Shown: positions 26,768 through 35,249 of the stretch, piece by piece | Layout of the letters: each line of letters starts with the position of its first letter | How positions within the stretch are numbered: position 1 is the stretch's first letter | NCBI GenBank assembly: GCA_902801025.1 | Contig: CADCGZ010000006.1 | Span: 1 to 61,877 of the forward strand | Source of the DNA: an uncultured bacterium | GTDB lineage: Bacteria; Verrucomicrobiota; Kiritimatiellia; RFP12; UBA1067 | DNA length: 61,877 bases | Reading direction: 5' to 3' | The notes under the pieces: generated by a model | What the model was told of the DNA's origin: nothing | Database searches by the model: none | The model's input: only the letters and a program-made list of their open reading frames with translations | Program-made: the position numbers and the translations under genes

Positions 26768-27478
26768 ATGTTCGAAGTGCGAAACATCGCGTTTACATAC
26801 CGCAAGAAGCCAGTCTTGCGGGATGTGTCGTTTGTTGTCTCTCCCGGCGAGGTCGTGTGCATCATCGGCGCGAACGGGGCCGGCAAGACGACGCTCCTCA
26901 AGGTGCTTGCGACCCTTGCCGCGCCGGACTCCGGCGTTGTGATGGTCGACGGCCAGAACGCGCTCGCGAAGCCGCTTCGTTATCGCCGCCAGCTCGGCTA
27001 TCTGCCCGAGCATGTTGCCCTCTACGAGGACATGACCGTCAAGGAATACCTCAACTACCGCGCCGCCTTGAAGGGCGAGCCGGTGAAGCGCATCCGCCGC
27101 CGCGTGGACGAGGCCTGCGAAATGTGCCGCATCTCCGATCTCCTTCGCGCCCCGATAGGCAGTCTCTCGTCCGGGCTAAAGAAGCGTGTCGCGCTTGCCG
27201 ACGCTCTTCTGCTGAGGCCTCGCGTCCTCCTTCTCGACGATTTTCTCGCAGGGCTCGACAGCGACATGCGCGAAGCAGCGGGATCGGTGCTTTCGGCCGC
27301 CGCCGCGTTCTCTTCGGTCATCGTGACGGGCCACGAGCTTGACGACTTCGCGAAGTGGGCGACGATGTTCTTCGTCCTCAAGGACGGCGTGATAGCGTCT
27401 TCTGTGTCGGCGGTCGGCGTCGACAGGACCGCTCTTCGCGGGCGGCTTGCCGCAGTGCTGAAGGGGGGCGCAGCATGA
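26768..27478 (+). CDS. ABC transporter ATP-binding protein (GldA-like)
   Basis: 236 residues from ATG 26768 (MFEVRNIAFTY). Walker A is GANGAGKTT, the ABC signature is LSSGLKKRVALADALL and the H-loop is VTGHELDDF. The Walker B block reads LLLDDFLAGLD: the usual catalytic glutamate after the aspartate is replaced by Asp, which in other ABC proteins slows hydrolysis. Its stop overlaps the ATG of the permease/auxiliary fusion. It energises an exporter of the GldA-GldF-GldG type. Confidence 0.9.
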   Translation: MFEVRNIAFTYRKKPVLRDVSFVVSPGEVVCIIGANGAGKTTLLKVLATLAAPDSGVVMVDGQNALAKPLRYRRQLGYLPEHVALYEDMTVKEYLNYRAALKGEPVKRIRRRVDEACEMCRISDLLRAPIGSLSSGLKKRVALADALLLRPRVLLLDDFLAGLDSDMREAAGSVLSAAAAFSSVIVTGHELDDFAKWATMFFVLKDGVIASSVSAVGVDRTALRGRLAAVLKGGAA

Positions 27479-29541
27479 GCCCGGTGCGCGTCACGTGGAG
27501 CCGCACGATCGGGCGTGCGAGAAGTCTTTTTTCTACCGGCTTTGCGATAAGCGGCTTTCTCGCGGCGTCGGCGGCGCTCTTCGCGTTCCGTCTCGACGCG
27601 GCCGAGGGCGTAAGTATTTCCGTCGCTTCCGTCTGGGCGTCTGCCGTTGCGCCGTTTCTTCCGGCGCTTGCGGCGTTTCTCGCAATGGACGTGTGGAGCG
27701 ACGAGCTTCAGTCGGGGCGCATAGAGCTTCTCCTGACGGTGCCCGTCAAGGAGCGCGAATTCACCCTCGGCAAGTTTCTCGGCGTATTTACGATGCTCGT
27801 GTTCGCTACGTTCCTCTCGTTTGCGACAACGGTCGTCGCGCTCCGCGTCTATGCGCCGTCCGCGCTTGCGGGCGTGGGGGTTCTCGGCTTCTGCCCGGCG
27901 TTCTTCGCGCTCATGCTCCAGGGGATGCTCTGGTGCGCGGTGTCCGTGGCGATGAGTTCGGTCTTTCGCCATGCCGCCGCCGCCGCGTTCGCGTCGCTCA
28001 TCCTTCTTGTCGGAATCCCGCGCGGCGGATGGGCCGCGCTCCTCGCCTGGGCTCCGCTTGGCAGGCCCGCGTTCGGCGAGATGATTCTCGACGCTCATGT
28101 CGTCGACATGTCTTCGGGGCTCTTCTCGTCGGGAACGGTCCTTTCGTACCTCTTTCTTTCGTCGTTCTTCCTCTTTGCCGCCTCCAAGAACATCGCGACG
28201 AGCCGCTTCGTCGGCTGCGGCGGGCGCACCCTGCGCCTTTCGTCCGCGTTTGCCATCGCCCTCGCGGGATGCTTTTCCCTGCTTGCCGTCGAACTTGTCC
28301 ACCGCCTCGACACGAAGATAGACCTTCCGGTCGGGAACGTCGAGACTGAGTTTTCCGCGAGGACGCGCGGCGTTCTTGCCGACGCGCACGGCGAAATGAC
28401 CGTCACTTGCTTCCTTCCTCGCAAGGATTCCCGCTTCCGGCCGGTGGGGCATTTCCTCCGCAAGCTGCAGCGTGAATCCGCATCGCTCGGCGGCATCAAG
28501 ATAGACCTTCGCTTCGTCGATCCACTTTGGGATCTTGGTCCTGCCGAGCGTCTCGTCCGGCTTGGCGCGACCGAGGGAAGCCTCGTCTTCGAGAAGGGGC
28601 GTCGCAACGTCGTGCTGCCGCTTGACGAGGGATACGGCGAGAGAATATGCGCATCGACCATACAGAGTCTAACGATGCCGCCGCAAAGGCGCAACGTCTA
28701 TTGGACGGTCGGCCATGGAGAGGCGGCGAGAGACGACTACGGCGCCTTCGGGATGAGCGACATCGCCCGCGAACTTGCTCGCGAGGGATACAGGAACGTC
28801 GCCATTGACCTCGCGGGCGACGCGCAGATACCCTCCGACTGCGCGCTTATAGTCGTCGCTGGGGCGAAAGAGGATTTCTCCCGCGCCGAGTCGGGTCGCG
28901 TCGATTCGTATCTCCGCGCCGGGGGGCGGCTTCTCGTCCTTCTCGCGACGGCAGATTCTGGCGGTGTCGCCTCGCTTCTTCCCGGCTGGGGCCTCAGGCC
29001 TTCGCCGGCGACGACGGCGGGAGCGAAGTCTATCTCCGGATCCGATCTCATAGTCGGCGAGTTTTCCGAGCATGCGATATCGAAGCCGCTTCAGGGCTCG
29101 CGCATAGTTCTCGAGCGTCCTATCGGCTTCATGCCGTCTGCCGCCGCCGAGACAGGGTCTGGCGCCGACCGCATCGAGTTCACGCCGCTCGCGAAGGCGG
29201 GGACTGCGGTCGTCGCGGCGGCGGTCGAGCGCGGAGTCGGAGCTGGCGCGGACCTCTCGATACGGCCGATGCGACTGGTGGCGATAGGCGACGCGGGCTT
29301 CGTGATGAACGGACAGCTTGGCGCCCGCGCGAACGCCAACCGCGACTTCTTCCTCAACTGCGTCGCGTATCTCTCGGGGACTGACGCGTCGGTCGCGAGC
29401 GGCGCCGAGACGAACGTGCTTTCCACCGGCTTGGACCGTGCGACGCGCGGCAGATTCGCCGCGGTCGTCGCAGGCGCCGTTCCCTTCGTGGTTCTTCTGC
29501 TGCTGATGGCGGTCGCAGCCAGAAGGAGGCGGCGCGGATGA
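27475..29541 (+). CDS. ABC-2 permease fused to GldG-like auxiliary domain
   Basis: 688 residues from ATG 27475, overlapping the ATPase stop. Residues ~1-230 contain about six membrane helices of the ABC-2 permease type (LFSTGFAISGFLAASAALFAF..., MDVWSDELQSGRIELLLTVPVKEREF is the GldF hallmark). Residues ~250-640 are the periplasmic GldG/ABC_transp_aux domain (VETEFSARTRGVLADAHGEMTVTCF, VYWTVGHGEAA). A final membrane segment and an Arg-rich tail end the protein. In gliding Bacteroidota GldF and GldG are separate; here they are one polypeptide. Confidence 0.88.
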   Translation: MSPVRVTWSRTIGRARSLFSTGFAISGFLAASAALFAFRLDAAEGVSISVASVWASAVAPFLPALAAFLAMDVWSDELQSGRIELLLTVPVKEREFTLGKFLGVFTMLVFATFLSFATTVVALRVYAPSALAGVGVLGFCPAFFALMLQGMLWCAVSVAMSSVFRHAAAAAFASLILLVGIPRGGWAALLAWAPLGRPAFGEMILDAHVVDMSSGLFSSGTVLSYLFLSSFFLFAASKNIATSRFVGCGGRTLRLSSAFAIALAGCFSLLAVELVHRLDTKIDLPVGNVETEFSARTRGVLADAHGEMTVTCFLPRKDSRFRPVGHFLRKLQRESASLGGIKIDLRFVDPLWDLGPAERLVRLGATEGSLVFEKGRRNVVLPLDEGYGERICASTIQSLTMPPQRRNVYWTVGHGEAARDDYGAFGMSDIARELAREGYRNVAIDLAGDAQIPSDCALIVVAGAKEDFSRAESGRVDSYLRAGGRLLVLLATADSGGVASLLPGWGLRPSPATTAGAKSISGSDLIVGEFSEHAISKPLQGSRIVLERPIGFMPSAAAETGSGADRIEFTPLAKAGTAVVAAAVERGVGAGADLSIRPMRLVAIGDAGFVMNGQLGARANANRDFFLNCVAYLSGTDASVASGAETNVLSTGLDRATRGRFAAVVAGAVPFVVLLLLMAVAARRRRRG

Positions 29542-31238
29542 AGAACATGCGGACAATCGTCTGGCTCCTCGTCGGCATAGCAGCGCTCGCCGGGGCGCAT
29601 GTCCTCCTGTCGCTCAACGACTCCAGGGAGACGGCCATCGTGCAGCGCACGAGTCTCCTCGCGGTTCCCGACGACGCCGTGTCGCTGATCTCGATATCCC
29701 GGAACGGCGCCGTGGAGTCGGTCCTTACGCACACCGGCACCTGGCGTCTCGTCGAGCCGTTTGCGGGAAGCGTCGACGAGACCGTCGTCAAGAAGCTCCT
29801 GGACGCGCTTGCCTACAAGCCGTTTGAGGATTCCCTCGGCGACCAGGACATCCTGAAGATCGGGCGCACGCGCGCCGACTTCGGGCTCGAGAATCCGTGG
29901 CTTTCGGTGCGCGTCAGGGCGGGGGCGACTGAGACAACGATATCCTTCGGCTCGCCTACGCCGACGAAGTCCGGCGTGTATGCTGCGATAGACGGTGCCC
30001 ATTTCGTGTATATCGTCCCGTCGAACACGGTTGCCGCGGTCGACGTGCCCGCTTCCGGCTTCCGCAGCCGCGCGCTGTTCTCCTCTGGCGAGGAGTCGGT
30101 GTCGTCTTTCGACTTGAAGCGCGGCGCCGGCGATTTCATGCGCTTCAGGAGGGATGGCGACGGCTGGGCCAAGATCGACTCTTCGCCCGACGCGGCGCCG
30201 ACGCCAGCCGCGGCTCCAAAGATCAAGAAGTTCCTGACGGACGTCATGGGCGCGACGGCCGTCGACTTCGTGTGGCCCGTCGGCGCGTCTAACGAAGTCG
30301 GCGAAGCGTCGTCCGCGCTTCTCGCCGGCTACGGCCTCGGCCCCGAGGGGGCGATTACGCTGCTTCTCAAGGGGGCGGACGGATCCGACAGGCGAATATC
30401 CTTTGGCTCAGACGCGGGCGAAGGGCTCGTGTATGCGCTCGTCCACAACGGCGCTGCGATAGTGACGGTGGACAAGGCGCTCAAGGACATGGCGTCCTCG
30501 GGTGACACCGCCTTTGGCGACGCGCGCCTTTTCCCATACGAGCCGTCGCAGGTCTCCAGCATCTCGATTGCGGACGGCGGCGTCGCATGCATGCTCGCGA
30601 AGAACGAAGACGGCTCGTGGCGCATGGACTCCCCCGTCTCTGCGGCTGCCTCGCTTCCTGCCGTGGAGTCCCTCGTTTCGACGCTGCTTGCGCTCCGCGG
30701 TGGCGACGCAGACGATGACGGCGTCGAGATCTCGATTTCCGGCGACGAGCGCAAAGTCCGCGTGTCGCGCGAAGCGCTTGGGGACAACTTCCGGCTCGAG
30801 AACTTCCGCAGTCTCGAGATCCTGAAGATAGACCCCGCTTCCGTGAGGCGGCTTTCTGTCACCGGCACCGGCACGAACGGGACGAAGTCGGTCGCCTACG
30901 ACCGCGACAGGGGCGCTTGGAGCGTCGAGGTGTCGTCGGTCCCGGGCAAGGCCTCGGAAAGCGGCGTCGCACGCGTCCTCGGGGTCGTTAATCCCCTCGA
31001 GGCCGGAAGAATCGTGAAGCTAAAGGTGTCGGCCGACGACCTCGGCGGCTACGGGCTCGACAAGCCGCGGCTTACCGTGGCGATAGACCTCGAGCGCGAG
31101 GACGCGATAAGGCGCAACATCCTCGTCGGCGATGCGACCGACGGCGGGTGCTTCGCAACGGTCGGCGCGTCCGACGCCGTGTTCGTCCTGCCGGAGTCTG
31201 CCGTCTACGACCTTTCCGCTGACATTGTCGAGGAGTGA
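29538..31238 (+). CDS. DUF4340 domain protein of the ABC cassette
   Basis: 566 residues, ATG overlapping the previous stop. One N-terminal membrane anchor (TIVWLLVGIAALAGAHVLLSL) and a long extracytoplasmic part. Repeated beta units typical of DUF4340 are visible, for example TGTWRLVEPFAGSVDETVVKKLLDAL, FGLENPWLSVRV, later YGLGPEGAITLLL and YGLDKPRLTVAI. This family is commonly encoded next to GldG-like auxiliary proteins, and the four-base overlaps show one operon. The role in the transporter is unknown. Confidence 0.85.
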   Translation: MKNMRTIVWLLVGIAALAGAHVLLSLNDSRETAIVQRTSLLAVPDDAVSLISISRNGAVESVLTHTGTWRLVEPFAGSVDETVVKKLLDALAYKPFEDSLGDQDILKIGRTRADFGLENPWLSVRVRAGATETTISFGSPTPTKSGVYAAIDGAHFVYIVPSNTVAAVDVPASGFRSRALFSSGEESVSSFDLKRGAGDFMRFRRDGDGWAKIDSSPDAAPTPAAAPKIKKFLTDVMGATAVDFVWPVGASNEVGEASSALLAGYGLGPEGAITLLLKGADGSDRRISFGSDAGEGLVYALVHNGAAIVTVDKALKDMASSGDTAFGDARLFPYEPSQVSSISIADGGVACMLAKNEDGSWRMDSPVSAAASLPAVESLVSTLLALRGGDADDDGVEISISGDERKVRVSREALGDNFRLENFRSLEILKIDPASVRRLSVTGTGTNGTKSVAYDRDRGAWSVEVSSVPGKASESGVARVLGVVNPLEAGRIVKLKVSADDLGGYGLDKPRLTVAIDLEREDAIRRNILVGDATDGGCFATVGASDAVFVLPESAVYDLSADIVEE

Positions 31239-31243
31239 ACCAT

Positions 31244-33313
31244 ATGGGTGACACGATCATGAAGGACTACGGGGAAGACGTCTTCTCCGAGAAGGCGATC
31301 CGCGAGTTTCTGCCGAAGCGGGTCGCGGCGAAGCTGCTTGCGACGATGCGGGAGGGGAAGCCCCTCGATCCGTCGATCGCCGACGCAGTCGCTGCGGGCA
31401 TGAAGGACTGGGCGGTCCAAAAGGGCGCGACGCACTTCACCCACTGGTTCCAGCCGCTCACGGGCGGCACGGCCGAGAAGCACGATGCGTTTCTCGAGCC
31501 GACGGGCCCCGCGCAGGCGGTGCAGAGGTTCTCGGGGAAGAACCTCATTGGCGGCGAGGCCGACGCGAGCTCGTTCCCGTCGGGCGGGCTCCGTTCCACC
31601 TTCGAGGCGCGCGGCTACACGGCATGGGATCCGACTTCCCCCGCGTTCGTGAAGCGCCACGAGAACGGCGCGACCTTGTGCATACCGACGGCGTTCTGCT
31701 CGTTCACCGGCGACACGCTCGACATGAAGACGCCGCTTCTCCGCTCGATCCAGGCCGTCTCGAAGGCGATCGAGCGGCTGATGCGCAAGTTCGGCCAGCC
31801 GAAGGCGCATGTAGAGATAACTCTTGGAGCCGAGCAGGAGTATTTCCTCATCGACCGTCGTTTCTACATGAAGCGCCCGGACCTCCTGCAGACCGGGCGC
31901 ACGGTGTTCGGTGCGGCGCCCGCGAAGCACCAGCAGCTCGAAGACCACTACTTCGGCGCGATCAAGCCGCGCATCCTCAAGTTCATGACCGAGGTCGAGC
32001 AGCGCCTCTGGCAGCTCGGCATCCCGGCGAAGACGCGCCACAACGAGGTCGCGCCGGCGCAGTTCGAGCTTGCGCCGATGTTCGAGGACCTCAACCTCGC
32101 CGTCGACCACAACATGCTCGTAATGGAGGTGCTGCGCCAGACGGCGGAGCGCAACGGCCTTGTGTGCCTCCTGCACGAAAAGCCGTTCGAGGGCGTGAAC
32201 GGATCGGGCAAGCACTGCAACTGGTCGATCGCCTACGGCGGCAGGAACCTCCTCACGCCCGGCGACAACCCGCGCGAAAACGCCATCTTCCTCACGGTCC
32301 TTCTCGCGATCATCCGCGCCATAGAGATGCACGCGGACATCCTCCGCATGACGACGGCCGGCGCCGGAAACGACCACCGCCTTGGCGCGAACGAGGCGCC
32401 GCCCGCAATCATCTCGGTGTTTCTCGGCGATGAGCTGAACGCCGTCCTGAACGCCATCGAGACCGGCGCGAAGGGGACGAAGGGCGCGGCGAAGACGGCG
32501 CTTCGCGTGGGCGTCGACACGCTCCCCGCGCTTCCGAAGGACACGACTGACCGCAACCGCACGTCGCCGTTCGCGTTCACGGGCAACAAGTTCGAGTTCC
32601 GCGCGCCCGGCTCGTCGCAGAACTGCGCCCAGAGCCAGATGGTCCTCAACACAATCGTGGCCGAGTCCATCGACGCGATCTGCGACCGGCTCGACGGGAT
32701 GAAGGGCGACTTCAACGCGAATCTGCAGAAGCTTCTCCAGTACGAGGTAAAGGCGCACAAGCGCGTCATCTTCTCTGGCGACGGCTATTCCGCCGCATGG
32801 CCTAAGGAAGCCGCGAAGAGAGGGCTCCCGAACCTCAGGGACACGATGGCCGCGCTCGCGCCGCTTAAGGACCAGCGCAACATCGCGCTCTTCGAGAAGT
32901 ATGGCGTCCTCTCGCGGACCGAAATGCTCTCGCGCTGGGAGATCGGCATGGCGGACTACCACCGCCGCATCCGCATCGAGGCGTCCATCGCGCTCGAGAT
33001 CGCGCGTTCGATGGTCCGACCCGTAGTCGCGGACGAGTTCTCACGGCTTGCGACGGCGCTCGGGCAGGCGAAGTCCGACGGGCTCAAGTTCGGCATCCGC
33101 GGCTTGACGGCGCTTTCGTCCAAGCTTGGCGCGGGGCTTGACGACCTGCACGTCAAGTGCGACCGGCTCGAGAAGGCGCTTGCGCACAGGCGCCACGAGG
33201 CGCAGATCGTCGCGATGAACGACCTTCGCCGCACCGTAGACCGTCTCGAATGCCTCGTCGACGATTCGCGCTGGCCGCTCCCGAAATACCGCGAAATCCT
33301 CTTCGTGTACTGA
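31244..33313 (+). CDS. glnN: Glutamine synthetase type III
   Basis: 689 residues from ATG 31244. GAGGAG at 31229-31234 is well spaced for it; a GTG at 31235 overlapping the previous stop is an alternative. The order GATHFTHWFQPLTGGTAEKHDAF, PTAFCSFTGDTLDMKTPLLRS, EQEYFLIDRRF, HNEVAPAQFE, GVNGSGKHCNWSI and NRTSPFAFTGNKFEFRAPGSS is diagnostic of GSIII (GlnN), which is longer than type I. It condenses glutamate and ammonia with ATP and is the nitrogen assimilation enzyme here. No PII gene is in the window. Confidence 0.95.
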   Translation: MGDTIMKDYGEDVFSEKAIREFLPKRVAAKLLATMREGKPLDPSIADAVAAGMKDWAVQKGATHFTHWFQPLTGGTAEKHDAFLEPTGPAQAVQRFSGKNLIGGEADASSFPSGGLRSTFEARGYTAWDPTSPAFVKRHENGATLCIPTAFCSFTGDTLDMKTPLLRSIQAVSKAIERLMRKFGQPKAHVEITLGAEQEYFLIDRRFYMKRPDLLQTGRTVFGAAPAKHQQLEDHYFGAIKPRILKFMTEVEQRLWQLGIPAKTRHNEVAPAQFELAPMFEDLNLAVDHNMLVMEVLRQTAERNGLVCLLHEKPFEGVNGSGKHCNWSIAYGGRNLLTPGDNPRENAIFLTVLLAIIRAIEMHADILRMTTAGAGNDHRLGANEAPPAIISVFLGDELNAVLNAIETGAKGTKGAAKTALRVGVDTLPALPKDTTDRNRTSPFAFTGNKFEFRAPGSSQNCAQSQMVLNTIVAESIDAICDRLDGMKGDFNANLQKLLQYEVKAHKRVIFSGDGYSAAWPKEAAKRGLPNLRDTMAALAPLKDQRNIALFEKYGVLSRTEMLSRWEIGMADYHRRIRIEASIALEIARSMVRPVVADEFSRLATALGQAKSDGLKFGIRGLTALSSKLGAGLDDLHVKCDRLEKALAHRRHEAQIVAMNDLRRTVDRLECLVDDSRWPLPKYREILFVY

Positions 33314-33363
33314 AAGGCGGGGAAAAATTGCTGATTTGTGCCGTGATTTAGGGCGTGGGTTTT

Positions 33364-33372
33364 TGGTATAAT
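33364..33372 (+). promoter_or_regulatory. Extended -10 promoter of the envelope operon
   Basis: TTTTGGTATAAT with TATAAT at 33367-33372. Seven bases separate the box from the ATG at 33380, predicting a leaderless message. Confidence 0.7.
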
Positions 33373-33379
33373 ATCTGTC

Positions 33380-34414
33380 ATGAATCCTGGTAGAGCCATA
33401 GTTCTTGCCGTGGCGGCGCTCTGGTGTCCGCTTGCCGTCGTTGCAGTCCCCCCGGGCGTGAGCCCCGGGCCGGGTGTGCGTTATGCGACCGACGCGTATC
33501 CGGGATTCGACAGCGAAGACGAGCTGCTGAAGCCGTCGCGCAAGGAGCCGCGGTGGTTCGGCTGGCTCAACGGGCCGAAGAAGGACACCGCCGCCGAGCA
33601 GTTGGCATATGCATCTTCACTCGAGGCCGAGGGGTCGTGGAAGAGCGCGAGGAAGGCGTACGACGCGCTCGTGCGCGAGTGGCCCGCTTCGCCCGAGGCG
33701 CCAAAGGCCCAGAAGGCCGTCGCGGACATCTGCCTTGGAAAGCTCCTTGATTCCGAGGCCGCTTTCGCGGAATACCGCTATCTGCTCGACTTCTACTCTG
33801 CGCAGTGCAGCTACGACGAGATAGTGGAGCTGATGTACAAGACGGCCGAGCTCATGCGCGACGAGGGTAAGACCATTCTCTTCTTCAGGTTCGACAACAC
33901 GGTCGACGTGCGTCGCGCGTATGAGGCGGTGGTGCTAAGGGCCCCTGGCGCGAAGTTCGCCCCGCAGGCGATGCTCACGATTGCGTCGCTCAGGGAGGAC
34001 GAGGACAAGCAGGAGACCGCCGCGACCGTCTACGAGAACCTCCGCAGCGCGTATCCGAAGTCCCCCGAGGCCGCGGTCGCCCTGTATCGGGAGGCGAAGG
34101 CGCGCATGGTCGTGCTGCGCCGCTGTGAATACAACCGCGAGCGCGTGCGCGAGACGATCGGGTTCTTCACGTACGCGATCGAGTCTGGGATGCTGTCCAC
34201 GGAAGAGGCCGGGGAGGTGGCGCAGCTCCGCGCCGAGGCGCGCGCGCTTCTCGAGGAGGAGGCCTACAAGGCGGCGAAGTTCTATGACTCCCGCACGCGC
34301 ACGAAGCGCAGCGCGGTGAGCGCGTACCAGCGCTTTCTTGACGAGTATCCGACTTCTGACAGGGCGCCGGAGGTCCGCCGCCGTCTGTTCGAGCTTCAGG
34401 AGGAAGGCAAATGA
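33380..34414 (+). CDS. BamD-like TPR protein (outer-membrane assembly)
   Basis: 344 residues with a signal peptide (IVLAVAALWCPLAVVAVPP). A cysteine inside it could be a lipidation site, but the lipobox is not canonical. From residue ~75 the protein is made of TPR-like helical pairs (QLAYASSLEAEGSWKSARKAYDALVREWPASPEAPKAQ; ETAATVYENLRSAYPKSPEAAVALYREAKAR; AVSAYQRFLDEYPTSDRAPEVRRRLFEL), the arrangement of BamD/YfiO. It overlaps the LptE-like lipoprotein gene by four bases. BamD function is inferred from fold and context. Confidence 0.78.
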   Translation: MNPGRAIVLAVAALWCPLAVVAVPPGVSPGPGVRYATDAYPGFDSEDELLKPSRKEPRWFGWLNGPKKDTAAEQLAYASSLEAEGSWKSARKAYDALVREWPASPEAPKAQKAVADICLGKLLDSEAAFAEYRYLLDFYSAQCSYDEIVELMYKTAELMRDEGKTILFFRFDNTVDVRRAYEAVVLRAPGAKFAPQAMLTIASLREDEDKQETAATVYENLRSAYPKSPEAAVALYREAKARMVVLRRCEYNRERVRETIGFFTYAIESGMLSTEEAGEVAQLRAEARALLEEEAYKAAKFYDSRTRTKRSAVSAYQRFLDEYPTSDRAPEVRRRLFELQEEGK

Positions 34415-34944
34415 AGAAAATTCTCCCGATGGCCCTCGCTGCGTTTGCGTTGGCGGGCTGCGCCAGCTACAGGTGGACGTCGCCCGTCCCCTCCGACATG
34501 CGCACGGTCTGCGTCCCGACTTTCCGCAACGAGTCCGACGTGGTCGAAATCGGCGCCGTGGCCGCGCGCCAGGTGCTGCGTGAGTTCCAGCGCGAGGGCA
34601 CGTTCAAGATCGCCCCCGCCGACGAGGCCGCGATCGAGGTGCAGGGCGTCGTGAAGTTCGCTTCTGCGGCGCTCATCCACTTCAAGCGCACGGTGACAAT
34701 GCGCGCCTACGAGCAGCGGCTCGTCGTCTCTGCCGACGTGTCGGTCGTAGACAGGCGCAGCGGCAAGGTGGTCGTCAACAACCGCCGCTATGTCGCGGAG
34801 ACTACTTACTTTTCCGACACCGACATTGCCACTGCGCGGCGCGATGCGTCGGGGCGCGCGGTCGAGGATCTCGCAAGGCAGATTGTAGACGACGTGACGT
34901 CGTGCCGTTGGGACGACACGAAAGCAAAGGAGGCGGTAAAATGA
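34411..34944 (+). CDS. LptE-like outer-membrane lipoprotein
   Basis: 177 residues, lipobox LAGC with lipidated Cys17. The pattern after it (YRWTSPVPSDMRTVCVPTFRNES..., VAARQVLREFQREGTFKI, AIEVQGVV) matches the LptE/RlpB-type small lipoproteins that plug LptD during lipopolysaccharide insertion. It overlaps genes on both sides by four bases. LptD itself is not in the window. Confidence 0.8.
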   Translation: MKKILPMALAAFALAGCASYRWTSPVPSDMRTVCVPTFRNESDVVEIGAVAARQVLREFQREGTFKIAPADEAAIEVQGVVKFASAALIHFKRTVTMRAYEQRLVVSADVSVVDRRSGKVVVNNRRYVAETTYFSDTDIATARRDASGRAVEDLARQIVDDVTSCRWDDTKAKEAVK

Positions 34945-35249
34945 AGAAAGACGGAGTCCGTGCCGTAATAGAGCTAAGGATAACGCCGCAGAGGGACTGC
35001 GGCTTTGGAAAGATAGCCGAGCGCGTTGCCAAGTTCGAGCAGGTCGAGGCGTGCTTTCTGATGTCGGGCGGCTACGACCTTCTCGTGTTCGTCAAGGGTG
35101 ACAGTCTCCAGGACGTGGCCCAGTTCGTCGCGGCCGACCTTTCGACGATTGACGGAGTCCTTTCCACGGCGACGCATTTCATGCTCGAGACGTACAAGGC
35201 GGGCGGCGTCTTCGACAACCCTGGTGACGGCAGGCTGGAGGTTTCGTGA
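34941..35249 (+). CDS. Stand-alone Lrp/AsnC ligand-binding (RAM) domain protein
   Basis: 102 residues from ATG 34941, which overlaps the previous stop. Residues ~8-85 match the alpha-beta RAM sandwich of Lrp/AsnC regulators (VRAVIELRITPQ, VEACFLMSGGYDLLVFVKGDSLQDVAQFVA, IDGVLSTATHFMLETYK). There is no helix-turn-helix, so it is not a DNA-binding regulator by itself; such proteins form oligomers and may bind amino acids. Confidence 0.8.
   Translation: MKKDGVRAVIELRITPQRDCGFGKIAERVAKFEQVEACFLMSGGYDLLVFVKGDSLQDVAQFVAADLSTIDGVLSTATHFMLETYKAGGVFDNPGDGRLEVS

Noticed and set aside
31235..31243. GTG 31235 as the glnN start
   Set aside because: It lies directly at the GAGGAG sequence, which is correctly spaced for ATG 31244 instead.
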